From: Paraburkholderia sp. FT54
Lineage (GTDB): Bacteria; Pseudomonadota; Gammaproteobacteria; Burkholderiales; Burkholderiaceae
Assembly: GCF_031585635.1 (NCBI RefSeq)
Contig: NZ_CP134197.1
Location: forward strand, 62,001 to 126,000
Length of the DNA: 64,000 nucleotides
Direction: 5' to 3'
Under the pieces are notes generated by a model. That model ran no database searches, was not told where the DNA came from, and saw only the letters and a program-made list of their open reading frames with translations. Numbering within the stretch: position 1 is the first letter of the stretch; every line of letters begins with the position of its first letter. A program made the position numbers and the translations under genes. This document shows, piece by piece, positions 35,945 to 44,742 of the stretch.

Positions 35945-38395
35945 CTAGGATTGGAGGGCGACGGAAAAATTCTGCCCTTGCCACGTCTGACTCGAGGTCC
36001 AGAAGAAGGTGAATGCAAGCGACGAACCGGCCTGGGCTGCTCGCGTGACCAGATCGACGTAGTAGATGCCGACCGCCGTGGCAGTGGCTTCGCTGTCCTC
36101 CGACGTGGCCCAGTCGTCGATCGACCAGCGCAGACGGAAAGGCGCGGCCAAAGGGATCCGAAGTGTCGTGGCGGCCGGAATCGACGGCAGCGGGCGGTTG
36201 AAGTTCCAGATTTCGATGGCGCTGCGGCCGCGCGGCGCCTGGCTAGGCAGCGGCTGATAACGGTCAGCGACGACATTGAGGCGGTCGAAAACGCGACCAT
36301 CAGAAGCAGAGCGAACGAGCTTGATGTATTCGGCGTGGGCCCACGCGAGCGGCGTGGCAGAGCCCGTCGGGCCGCCAGTCACGAAGGGCGTGTTGGGCAG
36401 ATCGGGCAGATCCCACACTTGCTCGGGAAGCAGGCCGCGCGTTCCGGCGAACGCCTCGAGAGCACGGATGTAGGGTGTGGAATCGCCAACGGCGGCCAAT
36501 TCATAATGTCCGCGTTCGCCAGTAAGCAGCGGCCAGGGGCGCCCAACCCCGAAGGGAGCGCCGTCGTACCAGTCCTCGCCGAGATTGCCCTGGCCGTAAC
36601 CGTCATGGTTGTATCGATGAAAGCCCGGTCCCTGAGGTAGATCTTTTCTGATTACTGCATCGACCACCTTGATCGAGTTGACGATGATCGGATCATTCGC
36701 GGCGCGAATGCCATAGCGCACCAGTTCGAGAAAGCCTGCGTCCACGATGGTGTTTGCGTCGTACTCGTTCCGCCAGACGCTTACCTTGGCGGTGTTGGGA
36801 TCTTCTGGAAAATTGAAGACGCCATTGATGTGCGTCGGCAAGATTCGAATGTAGTGCTGCGCAACGTCCGGAACCAGTGTGCCTTGCGTGGTGACGCACC
36901 ATGTCTCGAGATGCGCTTCCAGAAAGTCCGCGTATTCGAGCAGGAACCGGGCGGTTTTGGCGTCCGCCCATTTCGCGGCCGCACAGACCAGCGCCGCGAC
37001 GTTCGCTGCCAGTGTCGAAGGTGAATAGCCTTCGAGTTCTTCCCATCGCTCCTGCTGCGTCATGGGGCCGTTCCTGATCAATGCGCCTGCCGCGGCCAGC
37101 ACCATTCCGGTGGGATCGAATTGACGCAGCAGACCGGCCTCGCTCAAGTGGTAGGCCAGGATGATTGGAAAGGAATATTCGTCGAGCTGCGAGGCATTGC
37201 CGGGCCACGGCTCACCGTCAATAAAAAACTTTTGCGGAAAGCTGCCATCCGCCAATTGCGATGCCGCGAGAAACATCAGCCCACGCAGCGGCGCATCCTG
37301 CGCACCCGAGGCCAGCAGCGCGAGTGCGCTTTGGCACATGTCACGCGGCCAGACCATGTGGTAGCCGGCAGCCAGGTCCCGGACCGTCTGTCCCCACGGG
37401 ATGCTCAACGAAGCCACTAGCGCGCCGTCGGCCGTCTTGTCCTCATGTGCGAGCAACGCGTTGCGGCTCATGTTGAAAAGCGCATTGCCATCGCCCGTAA
37501 TGTTCGGCGCCGGATGGAAGGGCTCGCGAACGGCGTCGCTCCAGCCCTGGATGAACGCTTGCCGATGACTGTATGGATCCGCGGGTCCGTCGAACGGGTA
37601 GGCCAGCGCCTCGGATATGGCGGTCAGCGCCTTGTTGGGCGTGCTCTGCGTAATCGGCGTCGGTTCGTCGACGCAGAACGCCAGCGCCAGAACGAATTGA
37701 TTTTGCCCTGCGCGGTTAATCTCTGCTGTCAGGGCGACGTATCCGCCCTTCGCCGCGTCGTAGTTCCAGACGGGCAAGCGCTTGTTGGCGATGATGTCGG
37801 TCCAGCCGTCGTTCACTCCCACGAAACCGCAACTGGTCATGCCGAAGCCGCAGTCGGCGCCCAGCGCCAGCCAATAATGACCGCGCGTCGCGACCAGGCG
37901 ATCGCCATTCGCGGTGCTGACGCGATGCGCGGTGTTCCCGGCGCCGTATCCCGCCATGTGAGGCGTCAACAACGCATAGACATGCAGCGTGTCGAGGAAA
38001 TCCTGTTCTCCCTGCAATGTCGTGCGAACCAGCACGCAGGCCGCACCCTTTTCGGCGATCACGTCCTGCACCACGGTGTAGGGCTGTCCTTTCGCCAGGG
38101 AGGTGAGGCGGAAGGACAGGGCGGGCGGCTCCGGCCATTCGCATCGATGCTCGAAGTCCTTCTGCGCGTCGTGAAAGAAGGTCGAGCCGTCGGTAATGAT
38201 TAGTTGGAAGTCTCGTACCTGAGGGGTGTCGACATCCGGGAAGTAGATTTCCGTAAGGATGCCGCCTGCTGTCGTGTACCAGACCTGGCTCGACAGGGAG
38301 TACGCCGTGCCGATGGCGTCTTTGTCCGCGCGGCTCCAGCTCAGCGGACTGCCAGGCGCGCCCGGAGCCGGATTCGATTCAAGCAGATTTGCCAT
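35945..38395 (-). CDS. GH15 glucoamylase / glucodextranase-like enzyme
   Basis: 816-residue glycoside hydrolase family 15 protein releasing glucose from alpha-glucans. Residues about 20-290 form the N-terminal beta-sandwich found in prokaryotic glucoamylases, and 300-700 the (alpha/alpha)6 barrel. MVWPRDMCQSALAL (about 347-360) lines the active site. QERWEELEGYSPST (about 448-461) carries the general acid, and Glu689 in AWAHAEYIKL is the likely base. A C-terminal beta domain follows. No signal peptide is seen, so it is probably cytoplasmic. GGAGTGAG precedes the start. Neighbours do not suggest a glycogen operon. Confidence 0.9.
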   Translation of the reverse strand: MANLLESNPAPGAPGSPLSWSRADKDAIGTAYSLSSQVWYTTAGGILTEIYFPDVDTPQVRDFQLIITDGSTFFHDAQKDFEHRCEWPEPPALSFRLTSLAKGQPYTVVQDVIAEKGAACVLVRTTLQGEQDFLDTLHVYALLTPHMAGYGAGNTAHRVSTANGDRLVATRGHYWLALGADCGFGMTSCGFVGVNDGWTDIIANKRLPVWNYDAAKGGYVALTAEINRAGQNQFVLALAFCVDEPTPITQSTPNKALTAISEALAYPFDGPADPYSHRQAFIQGWSDAVREPFHPAPNITGDGNALFNMSRNALLAHEDKTADGALVASLSIPWGQTVRDLAAGYHMVWPRDMCQSALALLASGAQDAPLRGLMFLAASQLADGSFPQKFFIDGEPWPGNASQLDEYSFPIILAYHLSEAGLLRQFDPTGMVLAAAGALIRNGPMTQQERWEELEGYSPSTLAANVAALVCAAAKWADAKTARFLLEYADFLEAHLETWCVTTQGTLVPDVAQHYIRILPTHINGVFNFPEDPNTAKVSVWRNEYDANTIVDAGFLELVRYGIRAANDPIIVNSIKVVDAVIRKDLPQGPGFHRYNHDGYGQGNLGEDWYDGAPFGVGRPWPLLTGERGHYELAAVGDSTPYIRALEAFAGTRGLLPEQVWDLPDLPNTPFVTGGPTGSATPLAWAHAEYIKLVRSASDGRVFDRLNVVADRYQPLPSQAPRGRSAIEIWNFNRPLPSIPAATTLRIPLAAPFRLRWSIDDWATSEDSEATATAVGIYYVDLVTRAAQAGSSLAFTFFWTSSQTWQGQNFSVALQS

Positions 38396-38467
38396 CGCAT
38401 CTCACTCCATTGTTCTCTTTGCTTCGATTGATCAGAAGTCCACGTGATGAGCAGAAGAACGGGCAGG

Positions 38468-38764
38468 CTACGCCTTGTAGCTATCGAGGATAGCGCTTTT
38501 GACGTGCATAGAGAGGGACACGTGAGGCCGGTCAATCAGCGACAGTTCGGAGGGACGCATGCCGGGTGCGCCCGCTTCGGGGACGTGAACGCGGAACGGG
38601 CGAATCGCGGACTTGTCGCCGTTCGCGGGTTCCGTGATCTTGCCGACTATAGGAGGGGTGCCCGCGAAGGTGAGGCGGCTCAGCGAACCAGTTCCCACGG
38701 CCGCTGCAGCAACGCTCACGAACTGCCGGCGGGATGATGATTGAGGAGTGTGGTTGTCGGTCAT
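38468..38764 (-). pseudogene. Truncated Tat-exported epoxide hydrolase-like gene
   Basis: 98 codons. A twin-arginine signal (SSRRQFVSVAAAAVG) leads into TPPIVGKITEPAN and then AIRPFRVHVPEA, the start of the epoxide-hydrolase N-terminal domain of alpha/beta hydrolases. The sequence then loses all resemblance and stops, with no hydrolase fold following. GGCGGAG precedes the ATG at 38764. It lies between the aldehyde dehydrogenase and the glucoamylase on the same strand. It is read as the remaining 5' end of a deleted gene; a real short protein cannot be excluded. Confidence 0.55.
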
Positions 38765-38833
38765 GCGAACTCCGCCAGTTGATGGGCGCGGTTCACGGAA
38801 AAGCCGCAGGTGCGACTTCTCTGTCGCCATGGA

Positions 38834-40306
38834 TCAGAACGGGTAGCTAGGTAGCTGCGAGCGTACCGTGATCCATTGCCACTCGCTGAACTGGTCGGCA
38901 TTGCTGGACGCGCCGTGGCCGAAACCGTTGCCGGAAATGCCGACGCCGCCGATCGGGCCATAAATCCCATGCACGACGGTCTGATCGTTGATGTGGATCA
39001 CCCCGGAATGCAGCGCATCGGCGACGCGTTGGGCGCGCGCCAGGTCGGGGGAAACCACCGCAGCCGACAGGCCGTACTCGGTCGCATTGGCCAGTGCAAT
39101 GGCTTCCTTGTCGGTGCGGAAGGTCGTGATGGCCGCCACCGGTCCGAAGATTTCCTCGTCGAATGCCGTCATGCCGGCTGTCACTCCGGTGATAACGGTC
39201 GGCTCGAAGAACAGTCCATGGCGTGAGCCACCCGTCAGAAGCTTCGCTCCTTCGGCCACTGTTTGCGAGACGATCCGCTCTGCATTGGCGGCCTGGCGTT
39301 CGTTGATGATCGGCCCGACCTGGACCTTTGCGTCGAGGGGATTGCCGACGACGAGCGCCTTGGCCTTTTTCACCAGGGCTTCGACGTAGGCCTCAGCGAC
39401 ATCCTCGTGTACCAGGTGACGGCCGGTGGTGAGACAGATCTGGCCTTGGTGGAAGAAGGAGCCCCATGCGCCGGCGCTCGCTGCCGCCTCGATATCTGCA
39501 TCGTCGAGCACGATGAAGGGGTTGTTGCCGCCGAGTTCCAGTGAGACGCGCTTAAGCTGTCCGCCGGCGACCGAACCAACCTCGCGGCCGACGCGGCTGG
39601 AACCCGTGAAGCTGACCATATTGATGAGCGGTTCTCTGACCAGGGCGGCACCGGTCTGCGCAGCGCCCGGCAGGACGTGGAACAATCCCTTGGGCAGGCC
39701 CGCTTCTTCAAGCACCCGGGCAAAGGCCACACCGCCGATAATCGGCGACTGCACGTCGGGCTTCAGCAAAACGGCGTTGCCCATCGCCAGTGCCGGCGCG
39801 ATCGCCCGCACGCCGAGAATGAAGGGCGAGTTCCACGGCGTAATGATGCCGATCACGCCGAGTGGAATACGCCGGGCAATGCTCTGAAAACCCGCCTCCA
39901 TTGTTTGGGTGAGGATGCCTTGTGGCTGGCTGCCAAGCGCAGCTGCTTCCAGTAGCTCGCGTGCGGTGACGTGGACCTCCCATTGTGCTTTGGCGCGAAT
40001 CGAACCGGTCTCGCGGATCAGTTGCTCGGTCAGCTCGTCGGCATACGCCAGCACCAGTCGGGCGGCCTCCCTTAGCACATCGCCGCGCTGCGGCCCCACC
40101 AGTTTGGCCCAAGCCCTTTGCGCCTCCCGTGCCGATGCGGCGGCGGCCGCGATGTCCTGAGCGGACGCGATGCCGATCGTACCGAGCTTTGCGCCCGTGG
40201 CTTTTTCCGTCACATCCTCAGTGCCGAGGCCCGGGTGCTTCCATCCGTTGCTGTAGATTTTTTCATTCCACACGTGTGTTGGTGTAAGCAACGTTGTGCT
40301 GGTCAT
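38834..40306 (-). CDS. Aldehyde dehydrogenase (benzaldehyde/vanillin dehydrogenase-like)
   Basis: 490-residue NAD(P)+-dependent aldehyde dehydrogenase. Conserved points: TPWNSP with Asn159, FTGSSRVG (233-240), general base Glu257 in SLELGG, and catalytic Cys291 in GQICLTTGR. The GQIC context and the C-terminal GISGNGFGHGA are like the benzaldehyde/vanillin dehydrogenase branch. It probably oxidises an aromatic or aliphatic aldehyde to the acid. It is followed by an epoxide hydrolase remnant and is divergent to the isonitrile hydratase gene. Confidence 0.9.
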   Translation of the reverse strand: MTSTTLLTPTHVWNEKIYSNGWKHPGLGTEDVTEKATGAKLGTIGIASAQDIAAAAASAREAQRAWAKLVGPQRGDVLREAARLVLAYADELTEQLIRETGSIRAKAQWEVHVTARELLEAAALGSQPQGILTQTMEAGFQSIARRIPLGVIGIITPWNSPFILGVRAIAPALAMGNAVLLKPDVQSPIIGGVAFARVLEEAGLPKGLFHVLPGAAQTGAALVREPLINMVSFTGSSRVGREVGSVAGGQLKRVSLELGGNNPFIVLDDADIEAAASAGAWGSFFHQGQICLTTGRHLVHEDVAEAYVEALVKKAKALVVGNPLDAKVQVGPIINERQAANAERIVSQTVAEGAKLLTGGSRHGLFFEPTVITGVTAGMTAFDEEIFGPVAAITTFRTDKEAIALANATEYGLSAAVVSPDLARAQRVADALHSGVIHINDQTVVHGIYGPIGGVGISGNGFGHGASSNADQFSEWQWITVRSQLPSYPF

Positions 40307-40734
40307 TTTCGCTTCTCCGAAAGATAGTTATCCAGACTGATTTCCATCTACTGATAAGTAATTAGCGTATTGGGCATAATCAGTTTTCTATGCGCAATTT
40401 GAATGGCCAAACGCCGACTTTAGCCAATGCAAGCCTCGGATCTTAGCGAACGACCTTGGGTTCCAGTCGTGAATGCTTGCTTCCCACCCACACACTGGCC
40501 CTTCGGATTGCCTGAATGTCGAAATGTGATGTGCGGATTTTCCACTTTGGTCGTGCGTGAAACCCGCATAGCAAGCGATGACACACGATGACTCGGATAG
40601 GCGCATGCTACTGGTTGCCGGTTGCGAGGGTTAGATCTGAAGCCTTCAGGGGACACCTATGAAGGGACTCAGTTATCCGCATGACCTGCAGAACCCCCTA
40701 CGAGTCGGGTCCACTTACGAAACGAGGTGCTGCA
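40307..40734. promoter_or_regulatory. Divergent promoter region, aldehyde dehydrogenase / isonitrile hydratase
   Basis: 428 bases between divergent starts. The 80 bases next to the dehydrogenase are AT-rich and likely hold its promoter. No regulator gene is adjacent and no operator was found by eye. Confidence 0.4.
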
Positions 40735-41412
40735 ATGACGCTTCATATCGGCTTTCTTCTGTTCCCGAAAGTGCAGCAGCTCGATCTGACCGGACCGCAC
40801 GACGTTTTTGCGTCGCTACCCGACGTGACAGTCCATCTCGTCTGGAAAGACCTCGCGCCGCTGAAGGCCAGCAGCGGGCTCACGCTGACTCCGGATACCA
40901 CCTTCGACAGTTGCCCACCGCTCGACGTGATCTGCATACCCGGCGGAGCCGGAGTTGGAGATCTGATGGAGGACGCGCAGACGCTCGAGTTCATCCGTCG
41001 ACAGGCAGGCACCGCGCGCTTCGTTACGTCCATCTGTACCGGTGCGCTCGTTCTCGGGGCGGCTGGTCTGCTTCGTGGACGCCGGGCCACGACGCATTGG
41101 GCGTTTCACGAATTGCTCGGTCCGTTGGGCGCAATTCCGGTGCGCGAACGGGTGGTGCGCGACGGCAATCTGGTGACTGGCGGAGGCATTACTGCGGGGA
41201 TCGATTTTGCCCTGACGTTGGCGAGCGAGCTCGTCGGCAAAGAGGAGGCGCAGGCGGTCCAGCTGGAACTCGAATATGCACCTGCTCCGCCCTTCGACGC
41301 TGGTGGCCCGGACACTGCGCCGCAACCCATTGTGGAGCTGGTGCGGCAGCGGTCCGCCGACTCGCTAAGGCGACGCCAGCAGATCGTCTCGCGGGTTGCA
41401 TCGCCCCTTTGA
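40735..41412 (+). CDS. inhA: Isonitrile hydratase (DJ-1/PfpI family)
   Basis: 225-residue DJ-1/PfpI-type protein. The sequence follows Pseudomonas isonitrile hydratase closely: QQLDLTGPHDV with Asp17, CIPGGAGVGDLMED, SICTGALVLGAAGLLRG with Cys101, then RATTHWAFHELL and TGGGITAGIDFALTLA. Asp17 and Cys101 are the residues known to matter in that enzyme, which hydrates isonitriles to N-substituted formamides. GAGG precedes the ATG at 40735. Related AraC-type regulators with this domain have an extra HTH, absent here. Single gene, so the natural substrate is open. Confidence 0.82.
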   Translation: MTLHIGFLLFPKVQQLDLTGPHDVFASLPDVTVHLVWKDLAPLKASSGLTLTPDTTFDSCPPLDVICIPGGAGVGDLMEDAQTLEFIRRQAGTARFVTSICTGALVLGAAGLLRGRRATTHWAFHELLGPLGAIPVRERVVRDGNLVTGGGITAGIDFALTLASELVGKEEAQAVQLELEYAPAPPFDAGGPDTAPQPIVELVRQRSADSLRRRQQIVSRVASPL

Positions 41413-41611
41413 TGCAAGCTGGTGAGCCTGACGGGCTAACGGAACTTATGAAGACGCGCGCCCGTGTATTCGTCAGGCCACGGCGGCGCGAATGAGCTTG
41501 ATTGGCCGAGCGAATCCCGTCCGAAGAACGGTGCGGTATCTGTCACGTAATGGCGCTGAAAGCTTCCCGCGCGTAGTATGACCTCATGCGAAACGTCTAC
41601 GCGAGGCGGCA

Positions 41612-42319
41612 ATGAACGAGAGTTCGATGCAAGGGCGCCATAGGGACGAATGGAGCGAGCTCATCCTGCTCGTGATGAAGACGAGTCTGTCGGTGGCTCA
41701 CGAACTCGGATTGCCGCCTGACAGCACGCTTGACTGCGCCGCGAGACATCTCCTTTTCCGCGATTTCACGTGGTTCGCATCGGCGATGCAGGGTGCCTCG
41801 CGAGTGCTCGCTTGCTGTGGATCAGGCGGTGACATCCCCGCAGTCGAAATCGCATACATCAAGACACTCGCGGAACGCGTTGAAAGCAACAGGAATGTGC
41901 TTGCGTATATTCGGACGATTTACGCAACTGACCTTCATGCTTACGGCGAAAGGCCTGCTCACGCATACGAGAGAGTGGCAGCAGCCATTCAGGCGTTGAA
42001 AGCCGATGTCCGGCGCGAGTTTTCACAAAGTGCCATGTCCAGTAATGCGGCCGTCGAATGCGCGTCAGGATTTGCAAAGGCACTTGCAGCGATAATGCAT
42101 GCCGATGGCAATGCCGACGCCTACGAGCGGGCGCTCGCCGCGGTAATGCACGTGCGGTTCGCTGAGTCTCGCCACCTTGTTCACGGGGATACCGACGACG
42201 CGCGGCGCCATCTGACCGTCGACGGACGTGTGGCTCATATGCAAACTTCGTTCATGCCGGATGACTGGAAGCAGCGTGTGAAGGACGCGGTAAACCACCC
42301 AAATAGCCTGCACAAGTGA
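41612..42319 (+). CDS. Hypothetical protein of unknown family
   Basis: 235 residues, soluble and mostly helical, no signal peptide. The first part (WSELILLVMKTSLSVAHELGL) and the middle (KTLAERVESNRNVLAYIRTIY) look like helical bundles; the C-terminal 60 residues are polar. GAGGCGGCA lies directly before the ATG, so translation is plausible. No family was recognised, and neighbours (isonitrile hydratase, LysR) do not suggest a role. Confidence 0.65.
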   Translation: MNESSMQGRHRDEWSELILLVMKTSLSVAHELGLPPDSTLDCAARHLLFRDFTWFASAMQGASRVLACCGSGGDIPAVEIAYIKTLAERVESNRNVLAYIRTIYATDLHAYGERPAHAYERVAAAIQALKADVRREFSQSAMSSNAAVECASGFAKALAAIMHADGNADAYERALAAVMHVRFAESRHLVHGDTDDARRHLTVDGRVAHMQTSFMPDDWKQRVKDAVNHPNSLHK

Positions 42320-42441
42320 GAAATGGCGTGGTCTGGCCAAAAGCGATTGCGATCCTCAAATCGGGAGCGTTCATTGTCGCCGTGTAAAGAGCCATTCGCG
42401 GGGCGCTGGCTTCGATTCATCGATGTGTTGCGTGCCCGAAT

Positions 42442-43350
42442 TCAAGGGGAATTCAAGGTGCCGCTTCTGGCAGCCATCTTCTCGACCATCCACGCTTTCA
42501 GCGATTTCACATCCGGTTGAAGCTCGTCTGCATTGGGGTATACGAGATAGTATCCGTTCGGCAACGACAGCGCTTTGCCGAACGGTTCGACGAGCGCCCC
42601 TTCAGCGAGTTCGGCCTCCACCAGGATGGAACTTGTCAGGACCACCCCTTGTGCGCGCACCGCGGCTTCGATCGCCATCAGAGACTGGTCGAATTCAATG
42701 CCTTTGATCGCCTCGATCTGCGCATCGACTAGACTGCCGAAGCGTGTCAACCACTCCCTCCAGTGAGGATGCAGAGTGTTATGAAGCAGCGTCGCGGATT
42801 GAAGATCTTCGGGCCGCTTCAATTTCCACTTTTTCGCGTATGTCGGGCTGCAGTATGCGCGTGCCTCGTCGGTGCAAAGCAGTTGCACCTTGAGTTGCGG
42901 GTCGACGCCGTCGAAGTGCCGGACCGCGAGATCGACGGCATCCACTTCGAAATCGACCATTGCGGTTGACGTGGAGAGGCTCAATGCGATTCCCGGATGC
43001 GTCTGCAGCAGGTCTGCCATTCGCGGAGCAAACCACTTTGCGGCGAAGCTCGGCGGCATGGACAGCCGAACGCCCTTGCTGTGACGTTCCCGCAGGCGGC
43101 GGCTGGCATGGATGATCTCCAGTAACGCCGGCTGGATCCGCGCAAAATACGCACGACCTTCGGCAGTCGGCGTCACCTGTCGTATCTGCCGTATGAAGAG
43201 GGCGACACCGAGCCAGTCTTCGAGCTTCTGGATCTGTTGACCCACCGCGCCGGGCGTCACGTTCAGTTCCTCGGCGGCTAGAGTAAAGCTGCCGTATCGC
43301 ATTGCGGCTTCGAGAGCCACCAAGGCTTTCATTGGAGGAATGGGTTGCAT
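42442..43350 (-). CDS. LysR-family regulator, GcvA type
   Basis: 302 residues. It begins MQPIPPMKALVALEAAMRYG and has the GcvA-type helix-turn-helix (FTLAAEELNVTPGAVGQQIQ), then an effector domain with DFEVDAVDLAVRHFDG and GVVLTSSILVEAELAEG. The start at 43350 gives the usual family N-terminus. It is divergent to the EamA transporter gene with about 100 bases between them, so it probably controls that exporter. Confidence 0.92.
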   Translation of the reverse strand: MQPIPPMKALVALEAAMRYGSFTLAAEELNVTPGAVGQQIQKLEDWLGVALFIRQIRQVTPTAEGRAYFARIQPALLEIIHASRRLRERHSKGVRLSMPPSFAAKWFAPRMADLLQTHPGIALSLSTSTAMVDFEVDAVDLAVRHFDGVDPQLKVQLLCTDEARAYCSPTYAKKWKLKRPEDLQSATLLHNTLHPHWREWLTRFGSLVDAQIEAIKGIEFDQSLMAIEAAVRAQGVVLTSSILVEAELAEGALVEPFGKALSLPNGYYLVYPNADELQPDVKSLKAWMVEKMAARSGTLNSP

Positions 43351-43448
43351 GGCGCAGTTTTTATATTGCATCGACGAGATTAAATCATTTGTAGCGCATC
43401 TGTGGAGTGAAGACAATCAAGAGTCGAAATTCCATCGAGATCATCGCC

Positions 43449-44366
43449 ATGAACCCCGCCTACTTCGCCTTCGCAGCGCTCGGCCTCATCTGGGGCACCA
43501 ACTTCATGTTCATGAAATGGGCAAGCGTTGAAATATCGGCTGCCCAGATCGTGTTCCTCCGGACGCTGTTCGGTTTCCTGCCTGTCCTGGCCTTGGCGCT
43601 GTGCAGGGGTGAGCTGAAATGGCGCCATCTGCGCCATGCCCATCATTTCGGCGTCATGTCACTTCTCGCCACCGTGTTCTACTACTACGCGTTCGCGAAG
43701 GGGGCGGCACTGCTGCTATCCAGTGTGGCCGGCATGCTGAGCGCAGCGATCCCGCTGTTTTCTTTCGTTGCCGCGTGGGCGCTATTGCGGCAGGAGCGTC
43801 CGACCGCACGGATGATCGTCGGCATCGCAAGCGGCTTCGTCGGCGTGCTGCTGATCGCAAGACCGTGGGATGCGCACGGTGCAGGCGTCAATCTGCTCGG
43901 GGTGTCCTATATGGTCGCCGGTTCGCTCAGCGTCGGCTGCTCGTTCGCCTACGCGCGACGCTTTCTTTCCGGTCTCGACCTCTCACCGCTGGCCCTGTCG
44001 ACGTGGCAGATCGGCTTCGCGCTCGTTGTAATCAGCTGCGTCACAGACTTCCACGGCATGGCACGTGTAACGGGTGATATGCGTGCAGCGCTTGGGCTCG
44101 TCCTGGGTCTCGGGCTGACCGGAACCGGAGTCGCCTACATTCTGTATTACTTCATCGTCGGGCGGCTCGGCGCAGTCGCGGCCTCCAGCGTGACATATAT
44201 CCCGCCTGTCGTTGCCTTGCTGCTGGGACTGTCGATCGGCCGCGAACCGATGCGACTGTTGGACCTGCTCGCAATGGCGGCTATTGTTGGAGGGGTGTAC
44301 CTGCTGCAACGCCGGACGCGCGCGAGGCCAGTTGCCGTTTCGCGGACGCGCGCGGCGCTTGGTTGA
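43449..44366 (+). CDS. EamA/DMT-family transporter
   Basis: 305-residue inner-membrane protein with ten predicted helices arranged as two EamA repeats (ALGLIWGTNFMFMKW at the start; GLGLTGTGVAYILYYFIVGR and VTYIPPVVALLLGL in the second). Members export amino acids or metabolites. The ATG at 43449 gives the canonical N-terminus; a GTG at 43407 is an alternative. Divergent to a GcvA-type LysR gene and upstream of a threonine aldolase, so an amino-acid-related substrate is a reasonable guess. Confidence 0.88.
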   Translation: MNPAYFAFAALGLIWGTNFMFMKWASVEISAAQIVFLRTLFGFLPVLALALCRGELKWRHLRHAHHFGVMSLLATVFYYYAFAKGAALLLSSVAGMLSAAIPLFSFVAAWALLRQERPTARMIVGIASGFVGVLLIARPWDAHGAGVNLLGVSYMVAGSLSVGCSFAYARRFLSGLDLSPLALSTWQIGFALVVISCVTDFHGMARVTGDMRAALGLVLGLGLTGTGVAYILYYFIVGRLGAVAASSVTYIPPVVALLLGLSIGREPMRLLDLLAMAAIVGGVYLLQRRTRARPVAVSRTRAALG

Positions 44367-44427
44367 GCACGACGGCGTTCGTCGGATCATTTCGACGTGC
44401 GGTCGAGTTACCTGGAGATCGTCATAA

Positions 44428-44730
44428 ATGGGGCCCCCGACTTCCTCACGTTCGAATCCAGCTGGCACAGCGGCTCCATCGACACCGGGCGCAGTGAAAC
44501 GTGCTCGGAAGTATATCGACGGGCATGTCGCTGCTAATCCGTCCCTCGACGTCATCGCGCAGGCTGCGGGAATGAGCTCCTTCCATCTGCTTCGGGGCTT
44601 CAAGAAAGCAATCGGCGTAGCGCCTCATGCGTACCTGGCCCAACGGCGCGTGGAGGCGGCCCGGTATCTCTTGCTGAAAGGTCAACCGCTGCGGCACGTA
44701 GCGATCGCTGCAGATACACAATGCCCCGCG
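44428..44730 (+). pseudogene. AraC-family HTH fragment in frame with the next gene
   Basis: The first 95 or so codons of a long open frame encode most of an AraC C-terminal domain: VKRARKYIDGHVAANPSLDV, then IAQAAGMSSFHLLRGFKKAIG and APHAYLAQRRVEAARYLL. It breaks off at HVAIAADT, where the second helix-turn-helix (normally GFADQSHF) should follow. The effector-binding N-terminal domain is missing as well. The frame then runs without a stop into the threonine aldolase gene. This is a regulator remnant, not a working regulator. Confidence 0.75.
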
Positions 44731-44742
44731 ATGGAGGACGAG

